Assembly (NCBI RefSeq): GCF_004363725.1
Contig: NZ_SNZF01000004.1
Coordinates: 43,501 to 107,500 of the forward strand
From: Aquamicrobium defluvii
GTDB taxonomy: Bacteria; Pseudomonadota; Alphaproteobacteria; Rhizobiales; Rhizobiaceae
DNA length: 64,000 bases
Direction: 5' to 3'
The notes beneath the pieces are model-generated. The model was given only the letters and a program-made list of their open reading frames with translations, was not told the origin of the DNA and did not search any database. Below are positions 8,045 to 18,682 of this stretch, piece by piece. Every line of letters starts with the position of its first letter. The first letter of the stretch is position 1. A program made the position numbers and the translations under genes.

Positions 8045-9355
8045 TTACAGGATGAAGCGCGACAGGTCGGTGTTCTTCGACAGGTCGCCGACATGCTTCT
8101 GGACATAGGCGGCATCTATGGTGACTGTCGTGCCGTCGCGGTCGGGAGCTTCGAAGGAAATCTCGTCCAGCACCCGTTCCATCACGGTTTGCAGGCGGCG
8201 CGCGCCGATATTCTCGACCGTTGAATTGAGGTCCACGGCGATGCCGGCCAGCGCGTCGATGGCGTCGTCGGTGAATTCCAGCGACACGCCTTCCGTTCCC
8301 ATCAGCGCCACATATTGCTTGATGAGGCTGGCTTCGGTTTCCGTCAGGATGCGAACGAAGTCTTCCTTCTCCAGTGCCCGCAGCTCGACGCGGATCGGCA
8401 GGCGGCCCTGAAGCTCCGGCAGCAGGTCGGACGGCTTGGAGACGTGGAAGGCGCCCGAGGCGATGAACAGGATATGGTCGGTCTTCACCGGCCCGTATTT
8501 CGTCGCCACGGTGGTGCCCTCGACCAGCGGCAGCAGGTCGCGCTGCACGCCTTCGCGCGAGGGGCCGCCCGAAATGTCGGAGCGGGCCGCGATCTTGTCG
8601 ATCTCGTCGAGGAAGACGATGCCGTCATTGGCTGCGGATTCCAGAGCCCGGCGCACCACCTCGTCCTGGTCGAGCAGCTTGTCGGATTCGTCGGCGATCA
8701 GAATGTCGTAGGATTCCTTGACCGTGGTCTTGCGCGTCTTCGTGCGCTGGCCGCCCATGGCCTTCGAGAGCATGTCGTTGATATTGAGCACGCCGATATT
8801 GGCGCCGGGCATGCCGGGAATCTCGAAGCCGGGCATCCCCCCGGTGCCGGTGTCGGCCACCTCGACCTCGATCTCCTTGTCGTCCAGTTCGCCCTCGCGC
8901 AGTTTCTTGCGGAAAGAGTCGCGGGTCGCGGGCGATGCGGTCTTGCCGACGAGGGCTTCCAGAACGCGCTCCTCGGCGTTGAGATGGGCGCGCGCCTTCA
9001 CGTCCTCGCGCATCTTCTCACGCGTCAGCACGATTGCCGCCTCGACCAGATCGCGCACGATCTGCTCGACATCGCGCCCGACATAGCCGACCTCGGTGAA
9101 CTTGGTGGCCTCGACCTTGACGAAGGGCGCCTGGGCGAGCTTTGCCAGCCGGCGTGAAATCTCGGTCTTGCCGACGCCGGTGGGGCCGATCATCAGGATG
9201 TTCTTCGGCATCACCTCTTCGCGCATCTGGCCGTCGAGCTGCTGCCGGCGCCAGCGGTTGCGCAAGGCGATGGCCACGGCGCGCTTGGCGTCCTTCTGGC
9301 CGATGATGAAGCGGTCGAGCTCGGAAACGATCTCGCGGGGGGAAAAATTGCTCAT
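8045..9355 (-). CDS. hslU: HslU, ATPase subunit of the HslUV protease
   Basis: AAA+ unfoldase that feeds substrates into the HslV proteolytic core in the cytoplasm. It has 436 residues, the standard length. Walker A GPTGVGKT is at residues 57-64, Walker [13 protein letters not shown] is in the middle, the I-domain lies between them, and the conserved C-terminus LSRFIL, which docks into HslV, is intact. The ATG at 9353-9355 begins [10 protein letters not shown]; the frame is open further upstream, but the family starts here. Unusually, three genes separate it from hslV, though all five lie on the same strand and could share a transcript. Confidence 0.97.
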   Translation of the reverse strand: MSNFSPREIVSELDRFIIGQKDAKRAVAIALRNRWRRQQLDGQMREEVMPKNILMIGPTGVGKTEISRRLAKLAQAPFVKVEATKFTEVGYVGRDVEQIVRDLVEAAIVLTREKMREDVKARAHLNAEERVLEALVGKTASPATRDSFRKKLREGELDDKEIEVEVADTGTGGMPGFEIPGMPGANIGVLNINDMLSKAMGGQRTKTRKTTVKESYDILIADESDKLLDQDEVVRRALESAANDGIVFLDEIDKIAARSDISGGPSREGVQRDLLPLVEGTTVATKYGPVKTDHILFIASGAFHVSKPSDLLPELQGRLPIRVELRALEKEDFVRILTETEASLIKQYVALMGTEGVSLEFTDDAIDALAGIAVDLNSTVENIGARRLQTVMERVLDEISFEAPDRDGTTVTIDAAYVQKHVGDLSKNTDLSRFIL

Positions 9356-9386
9356 ATTCGATAACTCATGACACGGCAGGTGTCGC

Positions 9387-10451
9387 TTATGTATGAGATG
9401 GAAGCCGCTGTACAAGAGCGGCCGGCAACAGCGCGAACAGGCGACGCCGCAACGCATGCCAGCCGGCGCTGAGCAGCAGCACCAGCGCGCCCAGCACCAG
9501 CAGGGTCAGCGGCACCACGCTTTCCCCCAGGCCGATCTGCCTGACCAGCGAGCCGAAGGCGATGCCGGCATAGGAGAGGCCGGACACCAGAATGGCGCGC
9601 CGGTCCACCAGCACAGCCACCGCAGCAAGCCCGAGGAAGATGGCCAGCACGCCGAGCGATGTGGCGGCATTCAGATTGCCGGAGGCGACCAGCCCGCTGA
9701 TCAGCGGATGAACGACCAGGGGTGCCGCCAGCATGTGGAGCCAGAAGGCGATGTCGGTGCGCCGCGTCCGGCGCTGCGGATCACTGAGGTCGAAGCGCAT
9801 GGCAAGCGCGAAGACGGCAATGCCGCAGACGAGCAGGACGGGGCGCAGGAAGCGTTCGGCGAAATCGGGCGCAACGGCGATCACCAGCGCCAGAACGCTG
9901 GCAACGAGGGCGGCCACGCCGGCGGCGAAGGTGATGGGGATGCGGAATCGCCGGTAATGCAGCGCCGTGGCGGCGATGGTGGCGATCCCGGCGATCACCA
10001 CCGGCCAGCTGTCCTCCGAAACCGTGGAGACGTTGAAGGCTTCGGCGCCGGCGATGACAATCAGGGTGGCTGAGAATACGGAGGCGGCGTAAACGAGCAG
10101 CAGCACGATGCTGGGCAGCGCCATGCGGCGCTTGCGAGTGAAATATTCGGCGAGCAGCCAGCTTGCCATTGCCACGGTGAAGCCGGCTCCGGCGCCGCCG
10201 ATCCATTCGAGGGCGAAATAGGACAGCGCCCCGAGAAAGAGGGCAATGCCGATGGTGACGAAGATGTCGCCGAAGCCGTTGATGAAGCGGAATTTCTCGT
10301 CATCGACGGGCGCTTCGGCCGGCATGCCCGCAGCGGTGTTCTCCAGATAGCGCAGCATCTCGACCTGCCGGAGCGTCAGCACGCCCTGCGCGACGGCTCG
10401 CTCCAGCGTATCGCCGGAGATGACGGTCCTTTCCGATGTTGCAGTTGCCAT
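9387..10451 (-). CDS. Polytopic membrane protein of unknown function
   Basis: 354-residue protein with a soluble N-terminus of about 60 residues ([22 protein letters not shown]) followed by roughly ten hydrophobic segments. The helical N-terminus before a large membrane domain recalls DUF2157-type proteins, but I cannot assign the family with confidence. The ATG at 10449-10451 follows GGAGG by six bases and overlaps the stop of the upstream UPF0314 gene; a GTG one codon earlier is possible. It sits between that gene and hslU. Confidence 0.7.
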   Translation of the reverse strand: MATATSERTVISGDTLERAVAQGVLTLRQVEMLRYLENTAAGMPAEAPVDDEKFRFINGFGDIFVTIGIALFLGALSYFALEWIGGAGAGFTVAMASWLLAEYFTRKRRMALPSIVLLLVYAASVFSATLIVIAGAEAFNVSTVSEDSWPVVIAGIATIAATALHYRRFRIPITFAAGVAALVASVLALVIAVAPDFAERFLRPVLLVCGIAVFALAMRFDLSDPQRRTRRTDIAFWLHMLAAPLVVHPLISGLVASGNLNAATSLGVLAIFLGLAAVAVLVDRRAILVSGLSYAGIAFGSLVRQIGLGESVVPLTLLVLGALVLLLSAGWHALRRRLFALLPAALVQRLPSHT

Positions 10452-11050
10452 CACAGGCCTCCCTGCCAGGCCTTCACCGACTCAAGCGGATAGACCAGCA
10501 TCAGCACGTTGAGTGTCAGGTTGTCGCGAATGAGATAGCCGACGACCAGCTCGAAGGCGATGGCCAGCACGACGGTGAGCCAGACGGGCAGGCGGGCTGC
10601 GAGGAAGAAGCCGAACACCATGAACAGCGTGTCGGAAACGGAATTGATGATGCTGTCGCCGAAGTAATCCAGCGAGATCGTCGCCTCGCGATAGCGGTTG
10701 ATGATGATCGGGCTGTTTTCGAGGATTTCCCATGCGGCTTCGAGCAGGATGGCGAAAGAAAGCCGTGTCCATACGGTCGAGCTGCGGAACAGTGCCCAGA
10801 ACAGCAGGTAGAACAGGAAGCCGTGAATGATGTGCGAGAAGGTGTACCAGTCGGCGATATGCTGGGAGCTCTCCGAACTCACCACCACGCCGTGCCACAG
10901 CTTCACATAGCCGCATTTGCAGATCCAGATGTGCCCCATGAGGCGCAGGATCACGGCCTGCGCGGCGACCAGCAGCGCCGCCGCCAGCAGGCCGGCCTTC
11001 CAGTCCAGTCCCCGGATCGGGCGTTCGTGCGGTGCGGTCAGCTGAGCCAA
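10451..11050 (-). CDS. UPF0314 (DUF2585) membrane protein
   Basis: About 199 residues, a Rhizobiales-typical membrane protein of unknown function. Family blocks are [53 protein letters not shown] and [14 protein letters not shown]. Several hydrophobic helices are visible. The TTG at 11048-11050 was chosen because AAAGGGGG lies just upstream; ATG codons at 11083 and 11077 are in frame and would add 9-11 residues without a visible ribosome site. The stop overlaps the next gene. Confidence 0.8.
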   Translation of the reverse strand: MAQLTAPHERPIRGLDWKAGLLAAALLVAAQAVILRLMGHIWICKCGYVKLWHGVVVSSESSQHIADWYTFSHIIHGFLFYLLFWALFRSSTVWTRLSFAILLEAAWEILENSPIIINRYREATISLDYFGDSIINSVSDTLFMVFGFFLAARLPVWLTVVLAIAFELVVGYLIRDNLTLNVLMLVYPLESVKAWQGGL

Positions 11051-11159
11051 GCGGTGCCCCCTTTCGTGGCGAATCATCGCCATGCGATCATCGAGAACAC
11101 AACACATAGTGTGGCGATTTGAAGGGGAAAGTCTTTGGTGGCGGGCCGCGCCGCGGTCG

Positions 11160-11693
11160 TCAGCCCGATGCGGGGGCGAACTGCATGACCAGCACGCCTT
11201 CGCCGGTATGCCCCGCCAGATGCGGGACCGGCCGGAAGCCGGCCTTTTCATAGGCGCGCACGGCGCGGAGGTTGGCCGGGTCGGGATCGATGACGATCGT
11301 CCTGTGTCCCTCGTCGTGGAGATGCCGGGCGAAGAGCCTCAGTGCCGCCGAGCCGATGCCTTGCGACAGGAGCGAGGCATCACCGAGCGAAAGGTCAATG
11401 CCGATGGTCTCGGGCGGCAATTCCAGCAGCCAGGGATTGTCCCTGGTCCACTCCTCGTTCTGATGGTGGCCGATGAACCAGTACTGGATGTAGCCTACCG
11501 GCTCCCCGTCGAGCAGGATCAGGAAAGGCCGGGTGGTATCGCGCCCCTCCACCATGTCGAGGATGAAGCCCAACTCCTCCTCGGGGTCGCCCCACCATTC
11601 CCGCATGTGAGGCTCGTGCAGCCATTTCCGCAGCAGAGGATAGTGGTGTGGCGCGACCGGAAAGAAGGCGATCCGGCTTTCTTCAGGCTTCAT
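11160..11693 (-). CDS. GNAT N-acetyltransferase, AAC(6')-like (Acetyltransf_8)
   Basis: 177-residue GNAT of the aminoglycoside 6'-acetyltransferase-like subgroup. Visible blocks are [36 protein letters not shown] (acetyl-CoA loop region) and [25 protein letters not shown] gene next to hslV is a common arrangement in Rhizobiales; the natural substrate is unknown and resistance should not be assumed. Its start overlaps the hslV 3' end by 11 bases. Confidence 0.8.
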   Translation of the reverse strand: MKPEESRIAFFPVAPHHYPLLRKWLHEPHMREWWGDPEEELGFILDMVEGRDTTRPFLILLDGEPVGYIQYWFIGHHQNEEWTRDNPWLLELPPETIGIDLSLGDASLLSQGIGSAALRLFARHLHDEGHRTIVIDPDPANLRAVRAYEKAGFRPVPHLAGHTGEGVLVMQFAPASG

Positions 11694-12234
11694 CGAGCGT
11701 TTCGACCACGAAGTTGTGGTTGGTATAGACGCAGATGTCGGCTGCGATCGCCATCGCCTTGCGGGCGATTTCCTCGGCATCCTTGTCGGTGTCCATCAGG
11801 GCGCGGGCGGCTGAAAGCGCATAGTTGCCGCCGGAGCCGATGGCCATGACGCCATGTTCCGGCTCCAGAACGTCGCCGGTGCCGGTCAGGGCCAGCGACA
11901 CGCTCTTGTCGGCCACCAGCATCATGGCTTCCAGCCTGCGCAGATAGCGGTCGGTGCGCCAGTCCTTGGCCAGTTCCACGCAGGCGCGGGTCAACTGGTC
12001 GGGATATTGCTCGAGCTTGGCTTCCAGCCGTTCCATGAGGGTGAAGGCGTCGGCGGTGGCGCCGGCGAAACCGGCGATGACGTTGCCGCCCTTGCCGATG
12101 CGGCGCACCTTGCGGGCATTGCCCTTCATGATGGTCTGGCCGAGGCTCACCTGTCCGTCGCCGGCGATGACCACCTTGCCGCCCTTGCGCACGGTGATGA
12201 TGGTCGTGGCGTGCATGGTCAGTTCATTCGACAT
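11683..12234 (-). CDS. hslV: HslV, peptidase subunit of the HslUV protease
   Basis: Threonine protease forming a dodecameric chamber with HslU. It has 183 residues. The sequence [13 protein letters not shown] places the catalytic N-terminal threonine at T10 after removal of a nine-residue propeptide; [15 protein letters not shown] and [12 protein letters not shown] are family blocks. GGAG lies six bases before the ATG. First gene of a five-gene minus-strand cluster that ends with hslU. Confidence 0.97.
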   Translation of the reverse strand: MSNELTMHATTIITVRKGGKVVIAGDGQVSLGQTIMKGNARKVRRIGKGGNVIAGFAGATADAFTLMERLEAKLEQYPDQLTRACVELAKDWRTDRYLRRLEAMMLVADKSVSLALTGTGDVLEPEHGVMAIGSGGNYALSAARALMDTDKDAEEIARKAMAIAADICVYTNHNFVVETLDEA

Positions 12235-12421
12235 ATGATGCTCCGATATCGCACCGCTCCTTATGATGAAGCGAACGGTGCATGACGAGATGTTTCGCCT
12301 GCTTATTTATGTCGCCGCCACACGATTGCAAACGCCGCTTTGGCAACTGGCAATCGCTCCCTCATGCTGCTAGAAGGCAAGCGTTTTCCAGTTTGCCCTT
12401 GAGGAAAAGGGAAGAGGTTCC

Positions 12422-13021
12422 ATGGTCGAACGTTCCGCCGAGGTCAGCCGCAAGACGAAGGAAACCGAGATCACGGTTTCGCTCAATGTCGACGGCACCG
12501 GCAAATCCGACATCTCGACCGGTGTCGGTTTCTTCGACCATATGCTGGACCAGCTCTCGCGCCATTCGCTGATCGACATGACGGTGCGCGCCAAGGGCGA
12601 CCTGCATATCGACGACCACCACACGGTGGAGGATACGGGTATCGTCATCGGACAGGCACTGGCAAAGGCGCTGGGCGAGCGGCGCGGCATCATGCGCTAT
12701 GCCTCGATCGATCTGGCCATGGACGAGACGCTGACCAGCGCTGCGATCGATGTGTCCGGAAGGCCGTTCCTCGTCTGGAACGTCGGATTTTCGGCCCCCA
12801 GGATCGGTACCTTCGATACCGAGCTGGTACGCGAATTCTTCCAGGCGCTGTCGCAGCATGCGGGCATCACGCTGCATGTGAACAACCGTTACGGCGCCAA
12901 CAACCACCATATCGCCGAGACCTGCTTCAAGGCGGTGGCGCGGGCGTTGCGCGCTGCGACGGAGCCTGATCCACGGCAGCCGGACGCCATTCCCTCGACC
13001 AAGGGATCGCTGAAGGGGTAG
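12422..13021 (+). CDS. hisB: Imidazoleglycerol-phosphate dehydratase
   Basis: Sixth step of histidine synthesis: dehydration of imidazole glycerol phosphate to imidazole acetol phosphate, using manganese. 199 residues, so monofunctional (no phosphatase domain). Metal-binding motifs DDHHTVED and GANNHHIAE are both intact, as is [12 protein letters not shown]. The start follows AGAGG. First gene of the his cluster; the 187-bp divergent spacer with hslV should hold both promoters. Confidence 0.96.
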   Translation: MVERSAEVSRKTKETEITVSLNVDGTGKSDISTGVGFFDHMLDQLSRHSLIDMTVRAKGDLHIDDHHTVEDTGIVIGQALAKALGERRGIMRYASIDLAMDETLTSAAIDVSGRPFLVWNVGFSAPRIGTFDTELVREFFQALSQHAGITLHVNNRYGANNHHIAETCFKAVARALRAATEPDPRQPDAIPSTKGSLKG

Positions 13022-13023
13022 CG

Positions 13024-13506
13024 ATGGCCAGCCATGTCGTGATGCTGCCTGCCGCAGGCAGCCCGCAGAACAGAACCGATCAGGCCGTGCTTGTTCGCGA
13101 CGGTTTTTCGTGGCCGGCCTTTCTCGTGCCGCCGCTGTGGCTGTTATGGCACCGGCTCTGGGCGGAAGGCATCATCGCCATTCTTCTCATGGGCGCTTTC
13201 TCCGGCCTGGGTGAGGTGGCCGGAATGGGCGCTGCGGGATCCCTGTTGGGACTGCTCGTTTCCATCTATGTCGGGCTGGAAGGGCAGGCGATGCGCATTG
13301 CGGCGCTCCGCCGTCGCGGTTACCGCCAATGGGGCGTGGTCGAGGGCGGCAATGCCGATGAAGCCTATATGCGCTATGCGCTTGAGGCTGGCGCCGAACC
13401 CGACAGGCCGGAACCGGCTGTCGCCATCGTCCCCGCAGAAACGGCAGGGCAACGTCCGGCACGGCCGGCGCCTTCGCTTGGCCTCATTCCATACGGCAGA
13501 AACTGA
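13024..13506 (+). CDS. DUF2628 membrane protein in the his operon
   Basis: 160-residue protein with two to three hydrophobic segments ([20 protein letters not shown], then [18 protein letters not shown]) and a Pro-rich C-terminal tail. It matches the DUF2628 type (small membrane protein with an aromatic-rich [10 protein letters not shown] start). Function unknown. It begins two bases after the hisB stop and ends one base before hisH, so it is clearly co-translated with the histidine genes. Confidence 0.8.
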   Translation: MASHVVMLPAAGSPQNRTDQAVLVRDGFSWPAFLVPPLWLLWHRLWAEGIIAILLMGAFSGLGEVAGMGAAGSLLGLLVSIYVGLEGQAMRIAALRRRGYRQWGVVEGGNADEAYMRYALEAGAEPDRPEPAVAIVPAETAGQRPARPAPSLGLIPYGRN

Positions 13507-13507
13507 C

Positions 13508-14158
13508 ATGCGCGTCGCCATCATCGATTACGGGTCGGGCAATCTGCGCTCGGCGACAAAAGCCTTCGAGCGCGCCGCGCGGGAAGCCGGCATAGCGGCG
13601 GACATCGAGCTGACGGCGGATGCGGAACGGGTGCGCGACGCCGACCGCATCGTGCTGCCGGGCGTCGGCGCCTATGCCGATTGCGCGGCCGGCCTGCGCG
13701 CCGTTGACGGCATGTGGGAGGCAGTGGAGGAAGCGGCCATCGACAAAGGCCGCCCTTTCCTCGGCATCTGCGTCGGCATGCAGCTGATGTCCGAACGCGG
13801 CCTGGAGAAGACCGTCACGCAGGGCTTCGGCTGGATCGCCGGCGACGTGAAGGAGATCATGCCCTCCGATGCGGCCCTCAAGATTCCGCAGATCGGCTGG
13901 AACACGCTTGAGGTGACGCGCGATCATCCGGTTTTCGCCGGAATCCCGACCGGGCCGAAAGGGCTGCACGCCTATTTCGTCCACTCCTATCATCTGGAGG
14001 CGCAGAAGCCGGAACAGGTCATCGCCGTAACCGACTATGGCGGGCCGGTGACGGCCACCGTGGCGCGCGACAATCTCGTTGGAACCCAGTTCCACCCTGA
14101 AAAGAGCCAGACGCTGGGCCTTGCTCTCATCGCCAATTTCCTGAGGTGGAAGCCATGA
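13508..14158 (+). CDS. hisH: Imidazole glycerol phosphate synthase, glutaminase subunit
   Basis: Class I amidotransferase subunit that supplies ammonia to HisF. 216 residues. The catalytic triad is visible: C88 in [10 protein letters not shown], and H196 and E198 in [16 protein letters not shown] at the N-terminus is conserved. The real start is the ATG at 13508; the frame is open into the DUF2628 gene. The stop overlaps the hisA ATG (ATGA). Confidence 0.96.
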   Translation: MRVAIIDYGSGNLRSATKAFERAAREAGIAADIELTADAERVRDADRIVLPGVGAYADCAAGLRAVDGMWEAVEEAAIDKGRPFLGICVGMQLMSERGLEKTVTQGFGWIAGDVKEIMPSDAALKIPQIGWNTLEVTRDHPVFAGIPTGPKGLHAYFVHSYHLEAQKPEQVIAVTDYGGPVTATVARDNLVGTQFHPEKSQTLGLALIANFLRWKP

Positions 14159-14904
14159 TCCTTTTCCCCGCCATCGACCTCAAGGATGGCCAGTGCGTGC
14201 GGCTGAAGCTGGGCGACATGGAGCAGGCCACCGTCTACAGCGACGATCCGGCCGCGCAGGCGCGCGCCTTCGAGGAGCAGGGTTTCGAGTGGCTGCATGT
14301 CGTCGACCTCAACGGCGCTTTCGAGGGACAGAGCGTCAACGGCACGGCCGTCGAGGCGATCCTGAAGGCGACGAAGAACCCGGTGCAACTCGGCGGCGGC
14401 ATCCGCAGCATGGCGCATATCGAAAGCTGGCTGGACAAGGGGCTCGCCCGCGTCATTCTCGGCACCGTGGCGGTACGCGACCCTGAGCTTGTGAGGGAAG
14501 CCTGCAAGGCGTTCCCCGGCAGGATCGCGGTCGGCATCGATGCGCGCGGCGGCAAGGTGGCTGTCGAGGGCTGGGCGGAGGCTTCCGAACTCGGGGTCGT
14601 CGAGCTGGCGAAGAAGTTCGAGGGCGCTGGCGTGGCGGCCATTATCTACACCGATATCGACCGCGACGGCGTTCTGGCCGGCATCAACTGGAATTCGACC
14701 ATCGATCTGGCCGAGGCGGTGTCGATCCCGGTGATCGCTTCAGGCGGGCTCGCTTCCATCGCCGATATCGTGCGCATTACCATGCCCGATGCGGCAAGGC
14801 TGGAAGGGGCGATTTCCGGTCGCGCGCTCTATGACGGGCGCATCGACCCGGCCGAAGCGCTTTCCATATTGCGCAAGGCGCGGGCGGAGCGGACCTCGCA
14901 ATGA
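14155..14904 (+). CDS. hisA: ProFAR isomerase
   Basis: Phosphoribosylformimino-5-aminoimidazole carboxamide ribotide isomerase, the fourth step of histidine synthesis. A 249-residue (beta/alpha)8 barrel; catalytic D8 (FPAIDLKDG) and D129 (VGIDARGG) are present, as are phosphate-binding GGGIRS and ASGGLAS. The ATG at 14155 overlaps the hisH stop; an in-frame GTG at 14146 is less likely. It overlaps the next gene by four bases. Confidence 0.96.
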   Translation: MILFPAIDLKDGQCVRLKLGDMEQATVYSDDPAAQARAFEEQGFEWLHVVDLNGAFEGQSVNGTAVEAILKATKNPVQLGGGIRSMAHIESWLDKGLARVILGTVAVRDPELVREACKAFPGRIAVGIDARGGKVAVEGWAEASELGVVELAKKFEGAGVAAIIYTDIDRDGVLAGINWNSTIDLAEAVSIPVIASGGLASIADIVRITMPDAARLEGAISGRALYDGRIDPAEALSILRKARAERTSQ

Positions 14905-15737
14905 AGCTTTCCGTCATCCTCGCGCCCTATGACAGCGGGCACTATCAGTCCGGTTTCGGGCAGGGGCCGGACGCGCTCGTCACCGGCGGGCTGATCGAGG
15001 CGCTGACGCTGGCAGGGCACGATGTCAGCGTCGAGGACATCGGCAAGGTTGGCGGCGACCAGCCGCGCGAGATCGCCACCGGATTTGCCGTTTGCCGTGC
15101 GGTCTCGGCAATGGTGGACGCCGCGCTGGAGGATGGCCGCTTTCCGGTCGTGCTGGCGGGCAACTGCCTGACCACGATTGGTGCGGTGGCGGGCGAGCGG
15201 GCCGATTCCGTCATCTGGTTCGACCAGCATGGCGACATCAACACGCCGGAAACATCTGCCCACGGTTTTCTCGACGGCATGGCTCTGGCGACCGTGCTCG
15301 GCCTGTGCTGGAAGCCGATCGCGCATACGGTTCCCGGTTTCAAGACCATCGATCCTGCACGCTGCCTGCTGGTCGATGCGCGCGACCTTGACGAGGACGA
15401 GCGCAAGCTGCTCGACACGCTGCCGGTGCTGCGCGCCAGTTGTGCGAATGCGGCCGAGCAGGCAGGCAAGCTACAGGGGATGGGGGCGGTGCGCACGCAT
15501 CTCCACATAGATCTCGACGTGATCGATCCCGACCTGTTGCAGGTCAACCGCTACACGACGCCCGGTGGACCAGGCCCGGACGAACTGGGACGGATCGTGT
15601 GCGCCATCGCGCGTTCCATGCCGGTTACAGGCGTGACGCTTTCCGCCTACGATCCGGCTTTCGACCCGCAAGGGGATGTGCCCCCGGTGGCCGGGCATCT
15701 GCTGACCGATCTGCTCGCGGCGCTCGAGCGCATCTGA
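14901..15737 (+). CDS. Arginase/agmatinase-fold protein with an altered metal site
   Basis: 278-residue member of the ureohydrolase (arginase/agmatinase/formimidoylglutamase) fold, placed inside the his operon. The second and third manganese motifs are intact: D108-Q-H110-G-D112 and D204-L-D206-VIDP. The first motif, normally GGDH, reads AGNC at 86-89, so the first histidine ligand is C89 and the preceding Asp is N88. The acidic substrate residue expected near SAYDPAFDP is also not typical. Catalysis may be changed or lost, or it may use another metal. It overlaps hisA by ATGA and is 18 bases from hisF, so it is co-expressed with histidine synthesis. Substrate unknown. Confidence 0.8.
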   Translation: MKLSVILAPYDSGHYQSGFGQGPDALVTGGLIEALTLAGHDVSVEDIGKVGGDQPREIATGFAVCRAVSAMVDAALEDGRFPVVLAGNCLTTIGAVAGERADSVIWFDQHGDINTPETSAHGFLDGMALATVLGLCWKPIAHTVPGFKTIDPARCLLVDARDLDEDERKLLDTLPVLRASCANAAEQAGKLQGMGAVRTHLHIDLDVIDPDLLQVNRYTTPGGPGPDELGRIVCAIARSMPVTGVTLSAYDPAFDPQGDVPPVAGHLLTDLLAALERI

Positions 15738-15755
15738 CGGACAAGGAATTTTTGC

Positions 15756-16550
15756 ATGACCCTCAAGGCCCGCGTCATCCCCTGTCTGGACGTGAAGGAC
15801 GGCCGTGTCGTGAAAGGCGTCAATTTCGTCGATCTGGTCGATGCCGGCGATCCGGTGGAGGCCGCGCGCGCCTATGACGCCGCCGGGGCGGACGAGCTTT
15901 GCTTCCTCGACATCACCGCTTCGTCCGACAACCGCGAAACCATTTTCGACGTGGTGGCGCGCACGGCCGAACAGTGCTTCATGCCGCTGACAGTGGGCGG
16001 CGGCGTGCGGCAGGTGGCCGATATCCGCAAGCTTCTTCTGGCAGGCGCCGACAAGGTGTCGATCAACACAGCGGCTGTGAAAAATCCGGAGTTCGTCGCC
16101 GAAGCCGCCGACAAGTTCGGCAACCAGTGCATCGTCGTGGCCATCGACGCCAAGAAGGTGAGCGGTGCGGGCGAGGCCGATCGCTGGGAGATATTTACCC
16201 ATGGCGGACGCGAGAACACGGGAATGGACGCAATCGAGTTCGCACGGAAGGTGGTGGGCCTCGGCGCCGGCGAAATCCTGCTCACCTCCATGGACCGCGA
16301 CGGCACCAAGGCCGGATACGACATTGCCCTGACGCGCGCCGTGGCGGATGCGGTGCGCGCGCCGGTCATCGCTTCCGGTGGCGTCGGCAATCTCGATCAC
16401 ATGGTCGAGGGCATTCGCGACGGCCATGCGACGGCAGTGCTCGCCGCCTCGATCTTCCACTTCGGCACCTATTCCATCGCCGAGGCAAAGGCGCATATGG
16501 CGGCGGCCGGTATCGATGTTCGACTCGACTCCGACCCGGTTCGGAATTAA
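15756..16550 (+). CDS. hisF: Imidazole glycerol phosphate synthase, cyclase subunit
   Basis: Partner of HisH; closes the imidazole ring to give imidazole glycerol phosphate and AICAR. A 264-residue barrel. Catalytic D12 (PCLDVKDGR) and D131 (VVAIDAKK) are visible, with GGGVR and ASGGVGN phosphate loops. Preceded by ACAAGGAA. Separated from hisA by the arginase-like gene. Confidence 0.97.
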   Translation: MTLKARVIPCLDVKDGRVVKGVNFVDLVDAGDPVEAARAYDAAGADELCFLDITASSDNRETIFDVVARTAEQCFMPLTVGGGVRQVADIRKLLLAGADKVSINTAAVKNPEFVAEAADKFGNQCIVVAIDAKKVSGAGEADRWEIFTHGGRENTGMDAIEFARKVVGLGAGEILLTSMDRDGTKAGYDIALTRAVADAVRAPVIASGGVGNLDHMVEGIRDGHATAVLAASIFHFGTYSIAEAKAHMAAAGIDVRLDSDPVRN

Positions 16551-16558
16551 ACGGCGCC

Positions 16559-16885
16559 ATGGCCAGTTTCACGCTCTCCGACCTGGAAGCAACGATCCGC
16601 GAGCGGGCGCGCTCGGGCGATCCCGATTCCTGGACGGCCCGGCTGTTCGCCAAAGGCATGGACAAGGCAGCCCAGAAGCTGGGCGAGGAAGCGGTGGAAA
16701 CGGTGATCGCCGCAGTCTCGAAAGACCGCGCGGGTGTCGTTTCGGAAAGTGCCGATCTGCTCTATCATCTGCTCGTCGTGCTGGGGATCGCTGACGTTTC
16801 CCTCGACGAGGTTCTTGCCGAACTCGAACGACGGACCGGGCAGTCCGGCGTCGCCGAAAAGGCATCCCGGACCCAGCCGGGCTGA
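16559..16885 (+). CDS. hisE: Phosphoribosyl-ATP pyrophosphatase
   Basis: Hydrolyses phosphoribosyl-ATP to phosphoribosyl-AMP (second step of histidine synthesis). 108 residues, a stand-alone HisE not fused to HisI. The helical MazG-like core with [11 protein letters not shown] and [12 protein letters not shown] (EExxE plus E-x-x-D metal ligands) is intact. The ATG at 16559 lies eight bases after hisF. Confidence 0.95.
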   Translation: MASFTLSDLEATIRERARSGDPDSWTARLFAKGMDKAAQKLGEEAVETVIAAVSKDRAGVVSESADLLYHLLVVLGIADVSLDEVLAELERRTGQSGVAEKASRTQPG

Positions 16886-16912
16886 GGCCCGAAGTCAAGG
16901 GCAGGAGACGCG

Positions 16913-17872
16913 ATGGATCAGCTTGCGCCGACCGCACAATATTCTCCATACCTGTTCTTTTCGGCGCAAGAATGGTCGAAATTCAGGGCCGATACGCCGC
17001 TGACCCTTACCGAGGATGAAATCAGCCGGCTGCGTTCGCTGAACGATCCGGTCGACCTCGATGAGGTCCGCCGCATTTATCTTTCGATGTCCCGGCTGCT
17101 TTCAGCCCATGTCGAGGCGAGCCAGCTTCTGGCCGCGCAGCGGCGCGTGTTCTTCAACGGCAAGACCACCACAAAGACGCCCTTCATCATCGGCATCGCA
17201 GGTTCGGTCGCCGTTGGAAAATCGACGACGGCGCGCGTGCTGAAGGACCTTCTGGCGCGCTGGCCTTCCAGCCCGAAGGTCGATCTGGTGACCACCGACG
17301 GGTTTCTGCTGCCCAATGAGGTGCTGCGGCGCGAGAACCTGATGGAACGAAAGGGTTTTCCCGAAAGCTACGATGTCGGCGCCCTGCTTCGTTTCCTCGC
17401 GCAGATCAAATCCGGCCAGCAGGACGTGCAGGCGCCACTCTATTCGCATCTGACATATGACGTCGTTCCCGGCGCCTACACGACCATCGACCGACCGGAT
17501 ATTCTCATTTTCGAGGGCATCAACGTCCTGCAACCCGGCAATCTGCCGAAGGATGGGAAGATCGTGCCGTTCCTGTCGGATTTCTTCGATTTCTCGATCT
17601 ACATCGATGCCGACGAGAAACTGATCCACGACTGGTACATCGCCCGCTTCATGCGGCTGCGCGACACTGCCTTCCGCAATCCGGATTCCTTCTTCCACCG
17701 CTACTCGCAGCTATCGGAAGGGGCGGCGCAGGCGATAGCCGAAGGGTTGTGGATGAACATCAACCTGAAGAACCTGCGTGAGAACATCCTGCCGACACGG
17801 CCGCGCGCCGATCTCATCCTGCGCAAGGGGGCCGATCATCTGATCGAGGAAGTGGCGCTTCGCAAGCTTTAG
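16913..17872 (+). CDS. coaA: Pantothenate kinase, type I
   Basis: First step of coenzyme A synthesis (ATP + pantothenate to 4'-phosphopantothenate). 319 residues, prokaryotic type I (P-loop kinase). Walker [10 protein letters not shown] is at 97-105 with K103; [19 protein letters not shown] and the C-terminal [10 protein letters not shown] blocks are conserved. It follows hisE by 27 bases, an order widespread in Rhizobiales. Its stop overlaps an intergenic hairpin element. Confidence 0.97.
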   Translation: MDQLAPTAQYSPYLFFSAQEWSKFRADTPLTLTEDEISRLRSLNDPVDLDEVRRIYLSMSRLLSAHVEASQLLAAQRRVFFNGKTTTKTPFIIGIAGSVAVGKSTTARVLKDLLARWPSSPKVDLVTTDGFLLPNEVLRRENLMERKGFPESYDVGALLRFLAQIKSGQQDVQAPLYSHLTYDVVPGAYTTIDRPDILIFEGINVLQPGNLPKDGKIVPFLSDFFDFSIYIDADEKLIHDWYIARFMRLRDTAFRNPDSFFHRYSQLSEGAAQAIAEGLWMNINLKNLRENILPTRPRADLILRKGADHLIEEVALRKL

Positions 17873-17929
17873 AGCAATTCCAGCAAAAGTGCGAAGCGGT
17901 TTTGCGTTCGGAATTGCGCAAAAACAAAA
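17870..17929 (+). repeat. Interspersed hairpin element, full copy
   Basis: Outer arms GCAATTCC and GGAATTGC enclose inner arms GCAAAA and TTTTGC; an A-rich tail follows. This closely resembles the AGAGCAATTCC-type intergenic repeat common in Rhizobiales. It begins at the coaA stop codon. Related copies occur at 25561, 27917, 45632 and 63011. Confidence 0.75.
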
Positions 17930-17983
17930 GGTTAGAGAAATTCTACGCTTCGAAGAAAGGCGGAAATGATCTAGACGGATCGC

Positions 17984-18607
17984 TCAGGCGGTCACGCGGC
18001 GCAGGGTCAGGTTGATGCGGCCGCCGTTCTTCAGAAGCGGCGAGGTCTGCGAGTAGATGCGATCGACGCCATGATAGGCAAGGCGGCTTTGTCCGCCCAG
18101 TACCAGAACGTCGCCGCTGGCCAGCCTGACCGAAGCGGTCGCTCCGCCCCGCTTGGCAGTGCCCACGCGGAAGCGGCAGTCGTCGCCCAGCGAGACGGAC
18201 ACCACAGGGGCGGAAAAGTCGGTCTCATCGCGGTCCTGATGCAGGCCCATGCGGGCCTTTTCATCGTAGAAATTGACAAGGCAGGCCTGCGGCGGCTTTT
18301 CGTGACCGGAAACGTCGCGCCAGATGCCAAGCAGGGTTTCGGGAATCGGCGGCCATGGCACGCCGGTTACCGGATGGGTGGGCTGGTAGCGGTAGCCGCG
18401 CTCCCTGTCCGTGACCCAGCCAAGCTCGCCGCAATTGGTCATGCGTACGCTCATTTCCTTGCCCGTGCGGGGCATGGCCGGAACGAAGAGCGGGGCTTCC
18501 TGCACAATCTGCCTGATCTCGTCGACCAGTGCGGCCTGCCGTTGCGGTGACAGGTAGAGCGGAAAATGGCGCACGCCTTCCGGCAGGGTGGGCATCGGTC
18601 TGTCCAT
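17984..18607 (-). CDS. alkB: AlkB-family alkylated DNA demethylase
   Basis: Fe(II)/2-oxoglutarate dioxygenase that removes methyl groups from 1-methyladenine and 3-methylcytosine. 207 residues. The iron ligands H123-x-D125 (LHQDRDE) and H179 (YHGVDRI) are visible, along with the 2-oxoglutarate-binding R197 and R203 region (GGRINLTLRR) and the N-terminal FYDEKARMG. Start at 18605-18607; an internal ATG four codons on (MPTLPEG) is possible. Convergent with coaA. Confidence 0.93.
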   Translation of the reverse strand: MDRPMPTLPEGVRHFPLYLSPQRQAALVDEIRQIVQEAPLFVPAMPRTGKEMSVRMTNCGELGWVTDRERGYRYQPTHPVTGVPWPPIPETLLGIWRDVSGHEKPPQACLVNFYDEKARMGLHQDRDETDFSAPVVSVSLGDDCRFRVGTAKRGGATASVRLASGDVLVLGGQSRLAYHGVDRIYSQTSPLLKNGGRINLTLRRVTA

Positions 18608-18682
18608 GGCCTTCGGTTATGAACCACTGAAAAGCAGAACGGCGACCCGAAAGCCGCCGTTCCCTCAGAGTGTTTTCCGGTC

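Noticed and set aside
11160..11693. AAC(6')-like GNAT considered as an antibiotic resistance gene
   Set aside because: It is a chromosomal gene in conserved hslV context; this subgroup covers many unrelated substrates, so resistance cannot be claimed.
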